From Scytalidium lignicola (lineage: Eukaryota; Ascomycota; Leotiomycetes), in the NCBI GenBank assembly GCA_002812745.2, contig NCSJ02000049.1, forward strand, positions 62,001 through 126,000: DNA of 64,000 nucleotides. The letters are read 5' to 3'. Position numbers and translations under genes: made by a program. This document shows, piece after piece, positions 11,583-24,269 of the stretch; the stretch's first letter is position 1; every line of letters starts with the position of its first letter. A model generated the notes under the pieces. The model was not told the origin of the DNA, made no database searches, and saw only the letters and a list, made by a program, of their open reading frames with translations.

Positions 11583-13320
11583 TCACTTTCGATAATATAT
11601 CTAACACTGCATCAGCATATGTGAGTACTTCTAGAATGATTCTATCGCTTACCTTCTTGTATTGGAAGTGCAGCTGCAGGATTCCCTTGTCAAAGCTGCT
11701 TCTAAACCCTCGGTCCCTCTTTGCACTATAATCCCACTCCTTGTCGACGATCCGAAACGCAATATCTTCGTATGGCGGTCCAGCAATGAATCGAATGAGG
11801 CATGTATCTTCCTCGCCAGCAGCAGCAAAAGACTCCCCTCGCTTCCTTCCGTGCTCTCTTATAATTTTAAACGTTGGCGCCTTGCTCTTATCAATAAGAT
11901 CAGGATAAAAGATGTTGAACTTGTAACCTTGGACCACCTTTGGCGGAGGATTATCATGATCGTAATGTGTTTGATTGTATTTGTTCCATTCATAGCCCAT
12001 CTGCACACGGTTGAAGTAGCGGGGTTTGCGAGGTCGGTACTTGTCCGCCCACAGTGGCTTGCTACCTGTTGTGACTGCTTCCTCCCCGGTGAATATTTCT
12101 TCGTCTTCATTGACTCCTCGAGCCACTTCCCTCTCATACAGTGCTTTCGTGGCCTGAGAGAAGTCTTCATTGAGGATTGATGAGAAGCGTTGTGTACCTG
12201 GAGGTGCGTTGCTGGCTGCAGCAATACTTAATGGTTTGCTGACCGAGCTAGAAGCAGCTTTCTCTGATGCTCCTGACCGCAATGGTACGAAACCTAGCTT
12301 CAGAATCTTCCGTCTCTCCCCAACTACATTCTGAAGGAAAACAGATTCATCGACCACCTCGCTCGATTTATCCTCAGTCCGAAGCTTGAGGAGTGGCTCG
12401 GGGTCATATTTTTCAGAGTATGGGAACGGTGGCTGTTTCGGAACAAGCTTAGACATCGGAATATCAGATCCTTCTTCAAAAACCGGCGTAGGTCCCATCA
12501 TCACCAGCTGCAATCTCTCCTGCACTCCCTGCGCATCCTCTACCTGTTCTTTCCTCAGATTTGCCAATCGACTCTCAATCAGCGACTGATACACCTTCTT
12601 TAACCTAGCCTTTGCCTTCCAAACAAGTAAACTCCGTAACAACTGCTGCCAGTAATCCTCATCAATAGGCTCATTCGACTTCAGCTTAGCCCGAATCTGC
12701 TTCTCCAGCGCCTCCAATTGCTCATACGACTTCGGTCCCAATAACTTATCCACATCCGCCGCCACCGAACTAACAGCCCTCCCATCCGGGCCCTGCGGCT
12801 TCAACTTCTGCCGTCGATCATTGCAGATAATCTGCATCGTCTTCCAGTAATCCTGATTCCGGCCATTTTTCTCCAACGCAATGTAGGACGCGATATCCAC
12901 GTCCAGTTCCGCCAACTGCTTCTCCTCCAAACCCTCAAACACGCCTTCCGGATCCACAACATCGAGCTGCACCTCGTCGTCATCGTCGTCGTCTAGTAGA
13001 TCGAGCAGATCTCGGTCCGGGTCGATTGCGCGCAGGATGACGGCCAGCCAGTCAATCGGCTTAGCACGTCCTTCGCGGACCCGAATCACGGCCTTCTTCT
13101 TCGCCTGCTTCAACACGAATGTATCTTCTTCCGCGACCCATTTTCGCGTGAGTTCATCCTCGATCGACGACGAGTTATTTCGAGGCGTGGAGGCGCCAGA
13201 TCCGGGTCTGAAATTTGGAGCGGGTTTCGAGATGCGGTTGCTTTGATCTCGACGCGGCGCCGTGATATCTCTCCCCGTTGATGGCCGCCCTTCTATCATA
13301 GCCCTCCGTGCGGGATCCAT
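11583..13320 (-). CDS. cay1: Cactin, spliceosome-associated factor
   Basis: Two exons, 13320-11653 and 11600-11583, with a 52-bp intron (GTAAGC...GTTAG). The last exon is only 18 nt and encodes IYYRK plus stop, giving the C-terminus QYKKIYYRK expected of cactins; reading through the intron instead gives an unrelated tail. The C-terminal domain (about residues 435-561) is very highly conserved: KPRYFNRVQMGYEWNKYNQ, THYDHDNPPPKVVQGYKFN, IFYPDLIDKSKAPTFKI and RDRGFRSSFDKGILQLHFQ. The middle part (about 145-330) matches the conserved helical cactin domain. At 561 residues it lacks the long RS-rich N-terminus of animal cactins. Family knowledge: cactin binds the spliceosome, and S. pombe Cay1 supports splicing of rap1 and telomere maintenance. 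ATG 13320 (MDPARRAM) is the first ATG in frame. Role here is inferred by homology. Confidence 0.93.
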
Positions 13321-14148
13321 AGTCTTGCTGAGAATAATTATTTGATTTGTAAATACCAGCAAGAATATCCCGACTTAGAGGGTTCGGATATTTTTGTTGT
13401 AGCCCAAGGTTGAAGAAAGCTTAAAACAAGGTTCGGGACCTTTTCAGTGGCGGCTGCGCTAAACGTCCATCAGCCTAATTTTAGTCCGGCCGAGCTCTCG
13501 GCAAGGCTGGCAAGGCTGAGACATTACNTTTTTCATTTTGCCGTTATCCTATCGAAGGAATGAGAAATGGAATGAGTGCGCGTCTGGAATAATTATCTTG
13601 GGACACTTCTTAATTTCACATGGTACAACTCTAAAGCAAAAAAGAGCAGTATCCAAGCCAACCCAAAATTTCAAAAATACAAGTCCAGTTCAAAATCTAG
13701 TCATCTAAATTTCCGGTATTTCATGAAATACACGCATATTTACTTATTAACATGTCTAAAATTGATTTCATCCTCTCAATCATAAAATTTTCCATTGGAA
13801 CCATTCCTAAAACAGTTGGGTGTCCAAACCAAGTCTTGCCCAAATTCCAGGTATCGCCTTTAGCCAAAGATGCCTAACGTTGCTTGTATCCTAGTCCCAG
13901 TCCCAGACCGGCATAAACATGATCAGAGATAGATAAAACAAAAANCAAAAAAAAAATTGAAGCCTGCCAAATCATTTCGTACAGTCATATGTCATAAAGG
14001 AGAATGTAAAAAGCCAACTCCCTTTGTAAAACATTCAGGGAAAGAAATAAAAAGGTGGTGAGATGGAGAATAAGGAAATGCCAGAGAATGTAGTGGTGGT
14101 GGTGAACATAAATATCCAAGTTACGAGGTTGGAAGAAACCTTCTGGTT
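13321..14148. other. Intergenic region upstream of cactin
   Basis: This 828-bp AT-rich spacer lies between two minus-strand genes. Single Ns at 13528 and 13945 abut T- and A-runs. I see no gene. Confidence 0.5.
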
Positions 14149-17041
14149 TCACCTCAAACTTAATTTGCTATCGGTTTTCAATGTCTCAAACTTCACGTCT
14201 CGGCCATAAACCTGCCTACACTTCTCTATCCCACCTGCTCGCAGCCATGAGCTCAGATTTTTACATTGGCTCACATCGAAGGTCTCAAGAACTGTACAGC
14301 CTTCGACAACAGCCTCAACGCCTACTCCAGTGACACGAACACATCCACGGACGGATAATTCTCTGAGATCCAGCAAATGCAGACCGATACCGCGTAAAGA
14401 GGAATCAGAGACAGCGGAGCCGCAAAAGGACAGCTTCAAGGAGCGAAGATGGGGACAGCCGAGGGATAATACTTCGGTTGCGGTGTCGGAGAGTGCGCAA
14501 CAAAAGGACTTGAAACACACATCCATCAGCCAAACTATTCTCTAAGACAAACTTGAAGGAGGAATATATGAATTGACTTACCAAATCCAATTCCCTCAGT
14601 CCCTTTGCCGCGTTCGTAAGATAGACGATTGCATTATCGGTCAAATACGTACAATCGGCTAACACTAGTTTCTCAAGCTTGGTAAACTTGTATAGACTCC
14701 AATGCTGGAATCCTCCATCCGTGATTGTAGTGCATCGTGTGAGGTCGATAGATTGCAGACGAGTATGTGCATGCACCGCTAGATGAGCCATGGAGCGGTC
14801 TGTAACATGTTTACAGTAGGACAGCGTAAGACGTCTGAGACTGGGACATCCGATGACTGTGCCTGCTGGTGGACCATTGTGAGGTTGGACTTGGATCACT
14901 TGTACTCCATTTTTCAACGCTCGAGCCGCATTCTGCTGTGTTGTTTCTGGAACCACCCATCCCACGATCCGCGCCAGGAGGTTATCACTAACTTTGCGAC
15001 AATTGCTGAGGTCTATCTCTTCCAGCTCCTTGGAGTTATTCGCCATTTCCAGAACGGCGTTCGCGGTGATATCCCATACACTCTTCATCTTCCAAGAGTG
15101 AACATTCTGCCCAGCTTGAAGTGATAGCGCGGCAAATCCTTCGTCGGTAATATGGAAACAATTACTGATATCAACAGTTCGAGCCCGTCTTCCCACAAAC
15201 GGACATATCGATTCTATGAGGGCCTTATTTGTGACTTTTCGATTATAGATAGATAGGTCGAGATAGTGACAGAGTTTAGGAGAAGTGGTGAGGAGTTTCG
15301 ACCAATGGAGGGAAACAGCTCGAAGACGCATTAAATGGTATATATCTAAATAGGAGAAGATGTTGATTAATATGTTATCGGGAAGTGGTCCTTTATTATA
15401 TTGGCTATGTTGCCGTTGAATAATTTTGGGTCTCTTGGGACGAAAGTCGGAATCAGGAGGTGTGATTGCGTGGGCGCTTTTATATGGAGGAGGTGTCTGA
15501 GCTTCGGAATTGCCTGTTTCTAGTCCAGATTCGGAAGAAGACGACTGCCTATCTTCTGAAGATGCATCAGGGATAGGAGGTGCATACGAACCTCTGCGAG
15601 ATCTTGCTCTCATGTTATCCATATCGACACTCAAGAATGGATCTGGATCTAGCGGTTCTAACACTTCCTTATCCTCAGCGCGATGAGGCTTGTGAGGACT
15701 GGCAGGCTTCGACGGAGTGAATGTGACTTGTGGAAGCTGTTTTCTCAATCCCGGGTCATTGATCTCCAGGTTTTTAATGGCTGGTGCTGATCCCTCGACC
15801 ATAACCACATCAACATCCGCAGGTTTTCCAATGCGAGTTTTGGCGGTCTCCTCTACTTCTTGTTTGATACCTGGTGGACATCTCCGCCATAGCTCTTCTA
15901 ACACCTCGCCGCTGATCATGAGACATTCCACTGTTGTGATCGAGCGTACTGTAGCGGTTCTCCTTGGTGCCAAAGCAAGACTTGCGACTTCTCCAAAGTA
16001 CTGCCCCTGTTTTAGTCTGGGTCGCACATACGACGCTCGATTTGAATGGTTCTCCTTTATCTCGTTTGAAGATTCACGAATAACCTCCGCTTCGCCTCTA
16101 ACAATAAAGTAGATCTCGTTTCCGGGGGACCCTTGGGTGATGATATCGGTGAAAGGTGGATATGTCTTAGGTGTGGCACTTAACCCAAGAAAGTGCAGTA
16201 TCTCTGGCGGTAGGTTCGAAAACAATGGCAACTCCTTAAGAGTCTGCCTCACGTTCACAAAGCCACTACCAAGAGCACTACCTGCAGCAGGATCTTCAAT
16301 CACCCCCGGGCTGGGCGACTTCCGTTTTCTGGTGTTGATGACCGTCCCCTTCTCAATCACACCAGCATCTCCCCTAGTCACCTCTCCAGGCATCGGCCCT
16401 CTTGCAAACTTACCTCCTCTAGAAGGCAAGCTTGCTGAGACAACTTTGGGGCCATAACCACTCTCTTTCCTCTTCTTGTTCAAGATTGTAAGTCGCTCCT
16501 GCGCCTCTTCCAGGATAGCCTGTTCCATGGCCGGAAACTTTGGTAATTCCTGCTTCAGATCTTCCTTCTTCAGCACAACCAGCAAGCACTTTGTTTTCGC
16601 AATGATAGTTGCGGTTCGGGGCACGTCCATGAGGATGCCAATTTCACCAAAGAAGGCACCGGGCTTTAGTTCTGCGTATGTTGCTTCCCCATCGCGAGAC
16701 GTGACGGCTACAGCACCACGTACTAGCCAGTACATGGCCTTTGCTTCGTCTCCTTCCGTCAGGATGACATCGTGTGGAGAATGGACCTGTGGTCGCAGAT
16801 GCTTGCCAATCGCAGCCAGAAATGAGTCAGGAGCAGACACAAACAGTGGGAAGGAACGGATGCGGTCCAGGAGATCAAGCGGCATATCTGGAATGGTGGA
16901 AGCCGTCAACGGGGAAGGCCGCACAGGTCGAGCGGGATTGGTCTCCATATTGAATGACCTGATGAGAGACAATGCGTCCGGGATTGGGGCTCCATTGCTG
17001 CTCCTGAACGGAGAGCCTCCTCTCAAACTATTCCGCCTCAT
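14149..17041 (-). CDS. Protein with two cNMP-binding domains, an F-box and leucine-rich repeats
   Basis: Two exons, 17041-14582 and 14508-14149, with a 73-bp intron (GTAAGT...CAAG), give 939 residues. Domains in order: a first cyclic-nucleotide-binding fold at about 57-184, with the phosphate-binding-cassette-like FFGEIGILMDVPRTATI; a second at about 265-385, with YFGEVASLALAPRRTATV; a P/S-rich linker; an F-box at about 550-590 (LPDNILINIFSYLDIYHLMR); then about ten AMN1-type LRRs to the end (for example VDISNCFHITDEGFAAL and LVLADCTYLTDNAIVYL). Both cassettes keep the Glu and Arg that contact the cyclic phosphate in PKA regulatory subunits, so ligand binding is plausible. F-box/LRR proteins are substrate receptors of SCF ubiquitin ligases. 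Together these suggest a ligand-responsive ubiquitin receptor, which is inference. ATG 17041 is chosen because the frame upstream has only non-ATG codons. Confidence 0.88.
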
Positions 17042-20019
17042 CTTGAGAGGTTGCTGCTCTCTGATACCAAACTCCCAAAACCCCACCAATGCTCATATAT
17101 CCAAATACACGGCCAACGGCCGTGGTGCCGTTCGGCCTGCCGAGGAAGCGGCCAGCTCTAGAAGGTCGGTGACAACTTCTGACTGGAAAAAAAAATTGTT
17201 GGGGGTTTTTCCTGCTCGCCCAGTAATGTCAGAAGCCAACAACCAAGCAACCACTGATAACCGTTCCTCGTTGCAGATAGGGTGTTATGGATAGCCAAAA
17301 GGCAACTATTTCGAGCTCATGAAAAGTTCCGATCCAGAAACGGAAGGAACAACTAACAATATTCAGGGGGGGTCCAACCGCGACGTGTCTGGTGCATTTG
17401 TCAGTTCATCGTCATCTCCAGCAGAGCAGCACACAAAGGAAGGCGCAGACAGCCGAACAAAGCAGCTCAGAGGCCGGGGAAGAGCAATGTACCCAATCCA
17501 GGCGCCTGCGTCAGAGCTCACTTCACCGTTTGTTTTCGTCGTCCCGTCGATATAAACTAACCTGCGGGGCAACATGCAGTCCAGGTGCACACAACGGGGT
17601 CGTGAAATACTAGGGAGCGAGACGGGTAGAACGAGAGAGCCGCAGCCGATAATAGGAAATCCAGAGCACGGAGCGCAGTGCGGCAAGGGTGTATTATCAC
17701 CAGAAGCGTGGAAATCAATTCTGAGCAAAAGCAGAGATGTTGCACGAGGCGGCCGTCCGTTAGATGAAAGATTCGGGATCAGCACTCAATTAGCTCTCGG
17801 GATGGCGGGCGCCTTTCTAGAGCTCGTTTGGCGAGACGAGAGGGCAATGTGGGTTGTGGGTTGTGTGGATTTTGGGGGTGCCTTTCTTCGCTGCCGATCC
17901 CACTATAGAAAATGATTGACGGGATGCGCGATGACGATCGGCTGTAACCGCGAGCCAAAAGCAATCCAAATCCAGCAGATACGCGGCAGTGAAGTTGTGC
18001 TGAAGGCGCTTCNTTTTTTTTTTCTCCCCTTTCTTCCTTTGGGGATGGATAATAGCAGGAAGGTCTTATGGTTTGCAAAGATGGATGAAAGAGAAAATCT
18101 CCCGATCCGACAGCAGAGTGATCAGGGCGTTACGACGATGAAACAAGCCTTTCCCGCGACAATCACTTGTTTCATGCCAAGCATCAATGGCATCCTGGAT
18201 CCTATTTTGAGGTGCGTGTTCCTATCAGCACCATCGGGGTCGCCTTTTTTGCTTTAGGGTAGGGGGCAACTGGGGTTACAGCAATTTGCCGCGCGCTGCT
18301 TGTGGTTGGGGAGGGGGGANNAATGGGGGGGAGACAGGGCTGGAGCGCTTCACTGAGAGCGTGCATTTAGCCTTCTTCTACAGGGCTTCCACGGGGCTTC
18401 TGGAAGCCTGTGTGTTCGTCAACTCCCACGTTGCCAGGGTGTGCTGCCGCCCAAAGGTTACATTGCCGTTTGCAACGCTTCGCTGCCAGCTTTCACACCC
18501 TGTTGCCGTAATGAGGTACCGGTACTCGTGGTACTAGTCCAAGTACTGTATCGTCTTACTGTGTTTCTCATCTAATCTCCGACTCCTTTGACTGCCTTTT
18601 TAAGAAGGCGTGAGAGAGAGAGGTTGGACCAAATAAGAAGGGGGTGAGCAGAGCAATGCCCCAATCCGTTTCCAGCAAGGCGCCGAGTTGGGTCCGAGCT
18701 CCTGAATGACGGCATTGCACGCCAAGATGCCTGAACTTTTTTTCATCATGTCGCAGCTGCTACACGTGTTATCAGGAGTATCGACTCAGTTTAACCACGA
18801 TAAGTAAGCACCGCAGCCTAGGCTCTGTTCACTCCTAGTAAATTCGGCCACATAATTAAGAAAAGACTAATAAAAAAAAACGCATGCGAGAAGCTTACAG
18901 ATTTTATGAATTCCATCACTCTTTAGACAGGAATCGAATCATCTAGGTGCAGAAAATAAATACACATGCTGAGCTCAGCCACCGAAAACCCACAAGCATT
19001 AAGGTAAGGTACAGGACAGGATGCTGCCTTTCCATTTGCTGTATTGGCCGAATGCTCATGCAGTTGCCTGTCTGTGTTTTGTGTCTGTGCCCTCCGGAGC
19101 CTTGTCTAGGGTTAGGAACGGTCCGAAAGAGGACCTGAGGCGCTAAAATTGGGTCTCGAAATGTTACCACCACCCACAGAAAGTTGTTGCTTAGATCCAT
19201 GCACTTACACTCTTTGCAGATGAAGATCTAAGCTTTCGAAATTTATTAGATAATGAAGGCTTGATTCCTAGCGCTTGCTGTTTTTAGATTGTTCTTTCAG
19301 AACCTAAAGGCAAGTGTGGCATGTTAAAAGCAACCTATTAAGGTTCGCTCGCTCGCAAAAAGGCTCAATCACCATTCAAACTCATACATTAGCACATATT
19401 TTAGTTGAAACTTTTCTTAATTTTTGGTTAAAATTAATCACTTCCAAAAAGATTAGGTATCTTAAGCTCAAATCCACCCAAAAAAGGGGGAGACCAAACC
19501 ATGCCACGCAAAGAACGCCCGTCAGCCCAATAATCCGTGCTCATCCATGAATTCGATATGCGTTCCCTTCCGCCTTTCCCCTCGCCTACTTGTAACTTTT
19601 TGCCTCCCTGTCCTCTTCCCTTCTTATCCTCTTCTGAAAGTTCCGCCCAGGTCCTATCAGATTCAATTCCATGACGCCAAAACCTTCCCCCCAATTCCAC
19701 CCCAATTTCCCGGGATCCGGCCTGAACGAGTCAAGAGGGCATTAATAAGTGCACCATCTCTCCTTAGTTTTGCAGGCCATATGTGTTGACTATTATAAGA
19801 CAGAAGAAAAACGCAATATCGAGGGATGCGATAAGAAATCGTATATATGAACAAGTCTTGCGTTGCGTGTTACGGTGTTGTCGAACACCTAAACAGTGAG
19901 GGTATGCTCGCTCCAGTAGAACATGTATTCAACTCCCCGTTGTCGCCAGCGACCTAATGTAACTAGATAATGGGAAAATGCAGCGAGTGGTAGTGTAAAT
20001 TACTGTATAAGTAGATTAT
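17042..20019. other. Long gene-poor region (3 kb)
   Basis: Nearly 3 kb without a supportable gene. The left part is the promoter/leader side of the cNMP-binding F-box gene; the right end is the 3' side of the sugar transporter. N positions at 18013 and 18320-18321 sit beside T- and G-runs. Around 18514-18552 there is a cluster of GGTACC/GGTACT/AGTACT words. Small ORFs here show no motifs. Confidence 0.5.
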
Positions 20020-22045
20020 TTAGATGTTTTCGATATTGACAACATCACCGTAGGCATCGAGTCCGAGTCTCTTTCTTTGTAAGGAGGTCTTCACTGGTGA
20101 GTCGGATTTGAAGATTTCGTCGAGTTCCTCAAGCTACAGACAAAATATCAGTATATCAGACATCATAGTACGTGAATTTTAAGCATAGACTGGACTTACA
20201 GTTCTGTTCTTGGTCTCTGGGAGGGTGAAATAGATTACCACGCCTTGAATGAAGCACCAAATAGTGAAGATGATGTATGTTTTCCATGCGAGCTTTTCCA
20301 TAGAGACAGGCCAGGCGAACTGATTAAGGAGACCAGCTACGTTGACAGCAAAGGAAGAAAACGCCATACCCTTGGCTCGCATCTCAAAAGAAAGCACCTC
20401 AACTGGGTAGAGAGCTTGTAATGGGGTGTAGCCAATGGAGTACACAGAGCCGAAGATGAAAATGAACGCGAGGCATGCCTTTCCAGACGCAGGACTGGTT
20501 CCCGGGTTTGTCTTTGATCCACCATGCCCTGCGAACTCAGCACTGGCGATTGTCATGGCCAGCCAGATCAGACAACAGCCAAAATTAGAAAAAAGGAGAA
20601 GAGGGCGTCGTCCAACCCGGTCAACTACAGTAGCCCCAAGCATAGCGAACAAGAATTGTTGACAGTTGTTAATCAAGGTGATATTCGCCTGAGCAATCTG
20701 GCCACTGTAGCCAGCGACATCGAGGACTGATCCAAGGAAGTAAGACAAGACAGCATTTCCCGCCCATTGGCCAAAGATGGCAACACAGCAGTTACTATAG
20801 AGTCGATACCAGGACGACTTATCAGCAAACAGAGCTTTGTAGTCCCACCAGCGTTTATCTGCTCCATCCATCTCCAAGAGTTCGTCGTACTCGCGCATCT
20901 GTAACTTGACCCATTCGCTATCTGGATTTCCTTCTCCATGGTACTTTGTGAGCATATCTCTAGCGTCCTCGTACCTGTTGTTGACATACAACCATCTAGG
21001 GGATTCCGGCAGGAAGAAAACAAAGAGAACCATGACAGAAGCAAAGGCAAGTTGGAGCCAGACGGGGATTCTCCATGTGATATTCCCCTCCAAATTATCT
21101 GCTCCTCGTGCTGCTCCAGAAGCAAGGATAGATCCAGTGAACCTATCGACACATTGTCAGCATGCTCTCCAGTGAATATCATAACCATCAAAACTCACCA
21201 GAAAGTGTTGTAGAAGGCAGTAACAATACCACGATATGCCGGATGCGACACTTCGACTACATACATGGGCCCAGCAGCCGACGCAATCGAGACGCCGAAT
21301 CCCAGAATAAAGCGGCCGCCCATGAATGAGTGAAGATTGTGTCCAGTTCCTTGGATGACAGTGCCGACAATGACGATTATAGCGCCAATGAAGATTCCCA
21401 TTTTGCGTCCCCAGGTGTCGATGGCCGGGCCAACGAAAGGAAGTGCCACCACCCCACCAATCTGGTACATTGCTGAGACAATGCCATCGGACAAACCCGA
21501 ATTTCGCACATGAAAGAAATCGCGAAAGGCTGTATTTTGCTGGAGATTGTTGTAGAGCGACCCATCGAAGCCATTCATCGTCGAGCACAGGAATCCCAGA
21601 ATGCAGGCCATGTATAACACGAACGATATCGGACTCAGAGGTCTGGGAGGTTCCTTGATCATTGCCTCTGTGAAGGCGGCGTTGCCATCGATAACCTTGA
21701 TCTCGACCTGATCATATTTCTACAAGTCCCGGAGTCAGCGCAATCCTTCTACATAGCGTAAAGGACGAATTTCTTTACCATCTCATCCCCCTCGGGGATC
21801 TCATGAATCAGGTCTTCATAGCGATCTTCGTACAGGAAGTTGACCGACATCTTGTTTGGTCCCGTCCAACAGTCCTTTTCTTGCTCCGAATTGCTATTGC
21901 GCGGAGAGGGTTGGCTCGAAGCCAGGTCTAAATCGTTGAGGGAGCCAGAGCGAGGAAAGCCCGGTGGGGACTGAGCATGGCGACCCATTTTTATGTATTG
22001 AGGGTTTAGAGCATCTTCGAAAGTTGTGTAGCATGTTGAATCCAT
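20020..22045 (-). CDS. MFS sugar transporter, lactose-permease-like
   Basis: Four exons, 22045-21779, 21719-21199, 21142-20200 and 20133-20020, with introns of 59, 56 and 66 bp and consistent phases, give 614 residues. About 130 residues precede the first membrane segment; FVLYMACILGFLCSTMNGFD starts the bundle. Sugar-porter signatures are visible: DTWGRKMG after helix 2, GRFILGFG, PESPRWLYV between the halves, DRVGRRPLLLFS after helix 8, and PETKNRTLEELDEIF at the end (rebuilt across intron 3). NGFDGSLYNN at helix 1 is common in fungal lactose/galactose-type permeases rather than glucose carriers. It should be a plasma-membrane proton-coupled sugar porter; the substrate cannot be read from sequence. 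Start ATG 22045 fits the frame; another ATG follows 19 codons later. Confidence 0.9.
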
Positions 22046-24269
22046 TTGGAGGCACGCCCCTGCGGACTGGGCGCGGCGATGGATTGGTGAGATTCACGAG
22101 CAAGGGGGCTGCTCCAGATGCGGAGACCCATCGACGTTAAGCCTGAAAAGGCCACCCGAGTCGCCATCCCCGGATTCTCGGGCAGCTACTCCAAAACAAA
22201 CGAGGGCGTGGACGGCCTCATCCACAGCGCATGGTTCGTATCCTCAGCTCATTGGACCAGACTAGCCAACCTGCCTTCAACCTGTGCTGCGAGGGGAAGG
22301 GCAATATATCTCGAGGCAATCTATTTCATCAATTATGGCTGATGAGTGCATGAGGGCTGCACATGACCTGGAGAGCGCAGCCATTCTCGAGGGGTCAATT
22401 GAGCCGTCTCTGGCTATTCGAGCGTGCTGAGCGCGAGCCTTATGGGGTGTACGTACCAGGGGGACTTTAGGCGGTTCGTAGTGCTCGCGATCAACTGAAC
22501 TTACTTCGTATAGCAACTACAGGGTGTGTGCGAAAGCGTCCAGTTGGTAGGACTACCGCTGAAACGGAATCCGGTTCCAGTTGTTCGGATTGGTTTCGCA
22601 AGAGGCTTCAATAGTAATGCTCATTATCAATGGCGCAAAGAAGGGTTTGAATTACCATATCTTGCTACTATTAATCATTGAATGGTTGTTCCTTCAACTC
22701 GATACTGAAAGCAGCGCCAAGGTCAAATTGGCTGACAGAGAAAAAAGAGACAAAGCCAGGCTTCTTTGCTGCACTAATCGGAATGCTATCACACACGCCC
22801 GCACACCTAAAACTAACTCGGCTGGGCCCCTGCAGCTGGTGATCGAAGGCCGGAATCTAGGCTAATTAGCAGGTCCAATGAGCGGCAGTGAACACAAGCA
22901 GTGAATTGCCGCATCCGCATAATCTCCAGACACAGTCTGCCCCCCCAGCCCAGAATTGGCGACGGCCGATGTGACATGTGCGACCCTTTGTCCCGATTAA
23001 ATGACGGTTGTCATCCTCCGTTGTTTGTCTACCTGGACCTGGAAGGCACTCATACGGTACGGAAGTACTGCACTCTCCTGTGCTGTAGCTTCCGTATCTT
23101 TATCGGCCTTCCGCTCGATGAGCCTGTCGGCTTCAGTCCCTGGCTTATGTAAGTTATTGTTTTTGAGAAATTTGAACACAAATCAGATTATGCATTCAGT
23201 AATATGCAGTGGAGGTATGTCCGTACATGAAAGGCTAAATGGCCACAACTACGGTAGTTGCATTGTCAGATGTTAAAAGTGTGGAAGAACTGCAGCCATA
23301 GATGCTGTGAGTGAGGGTCTGCCCATGCAACAGTAATGAAGGTTGCAGCATACATATTGGAAGGATGGGCTTGAAATATAACTTATAAATATTTGAACCA
23401 TCTTATCACTAAATAGTATTACACTATGTGCCGTACAGTACATCTAAGCCGTATCTTTCTAACAAAGGTAGCTAGATTTCTACGGTAAGTTAGTTGCCAT
23501 GCGATTAATAAGCCTAGATTGTTCCCTTATCAGTGTACCTCTCACTGCGAAATCCATCATAGGAACTCGATGCAATAAGGCAGACGATAGAGCTAGAACA
23601 TCTGATGATATTACTTGGTCTTTATTCCCGCTTTTATTCCACGTATGTCATCTCTTAACTGCTTACTGACCCGTTGATATCTTCTCTTTGCCAATAGATG
23701 TGTGCCCTAGCTGCGAAAAACAAGGGAAACAGGGGAGTCAATGGCTTATGAGTTAATGGGAAGAAATACAAATACCGTATTGTCCATTCAGGTACAGGCA
23801 AGGGTCTATGTAATCAAGTTAGAGGACGTACTGTACGGTAACTTGACAATAGCTGCAGCGAGAAGATTCTCTTAGAACCGAATGTTAGAAAGAACCATCT
23901 TTTCCTTAACGTTAAAGTATTTGGAATTCACTATCAAATGCAGAAATAAATTTCTCCATGAGGTTCCTGCGCCTGATGTGGAATCAACGTGGGTGGCTGA
24001 GCCGAGGAACGAACCCCACCAATTCCAAATCACATAGGAATAGATGACGTGCGAGGGGGCGCGATAACCCATAAAGTTTCTGGAACATATATTGTCTCCA
24101 TTCTCATACAACACTTGGACGATTCATTATCAAAGATAACAACAGCAAATCTCACGGCTCGATCTCACTCAGTCATATACCTCTTCAACATCATCATCCT
24201 CATATCTAAACCAAGCTGCGCCAATTGATCCCGCGCCAAAACCTCTCAACCTTCCTCCTCGTCCTCCTA
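22046..24269. other. Divergent intergenic region (2.2 kb)
   Basis: This lies between the start of the sugar transporter (-) and MsrA (+), so it contains both promoters. No ORF is supportable. GTAC-type words occur at about 23052-23071, 23433-23441 and 23827-23840. Confidence 0.5.

Noticed and set aside
11662..12180. 172-codon plus-strand ORF
   Set aside because: Antisense shadow of the highly conserved cactin C-terminal exon.
16476..17294. 272-codon plus-strand ORF
   Set aside because: It is antisense to the 5' end of the cNMP-binding/F-box gene, and shows only low-complexity R/S-rich sequence with no domain; the minus strand is clearly coding.
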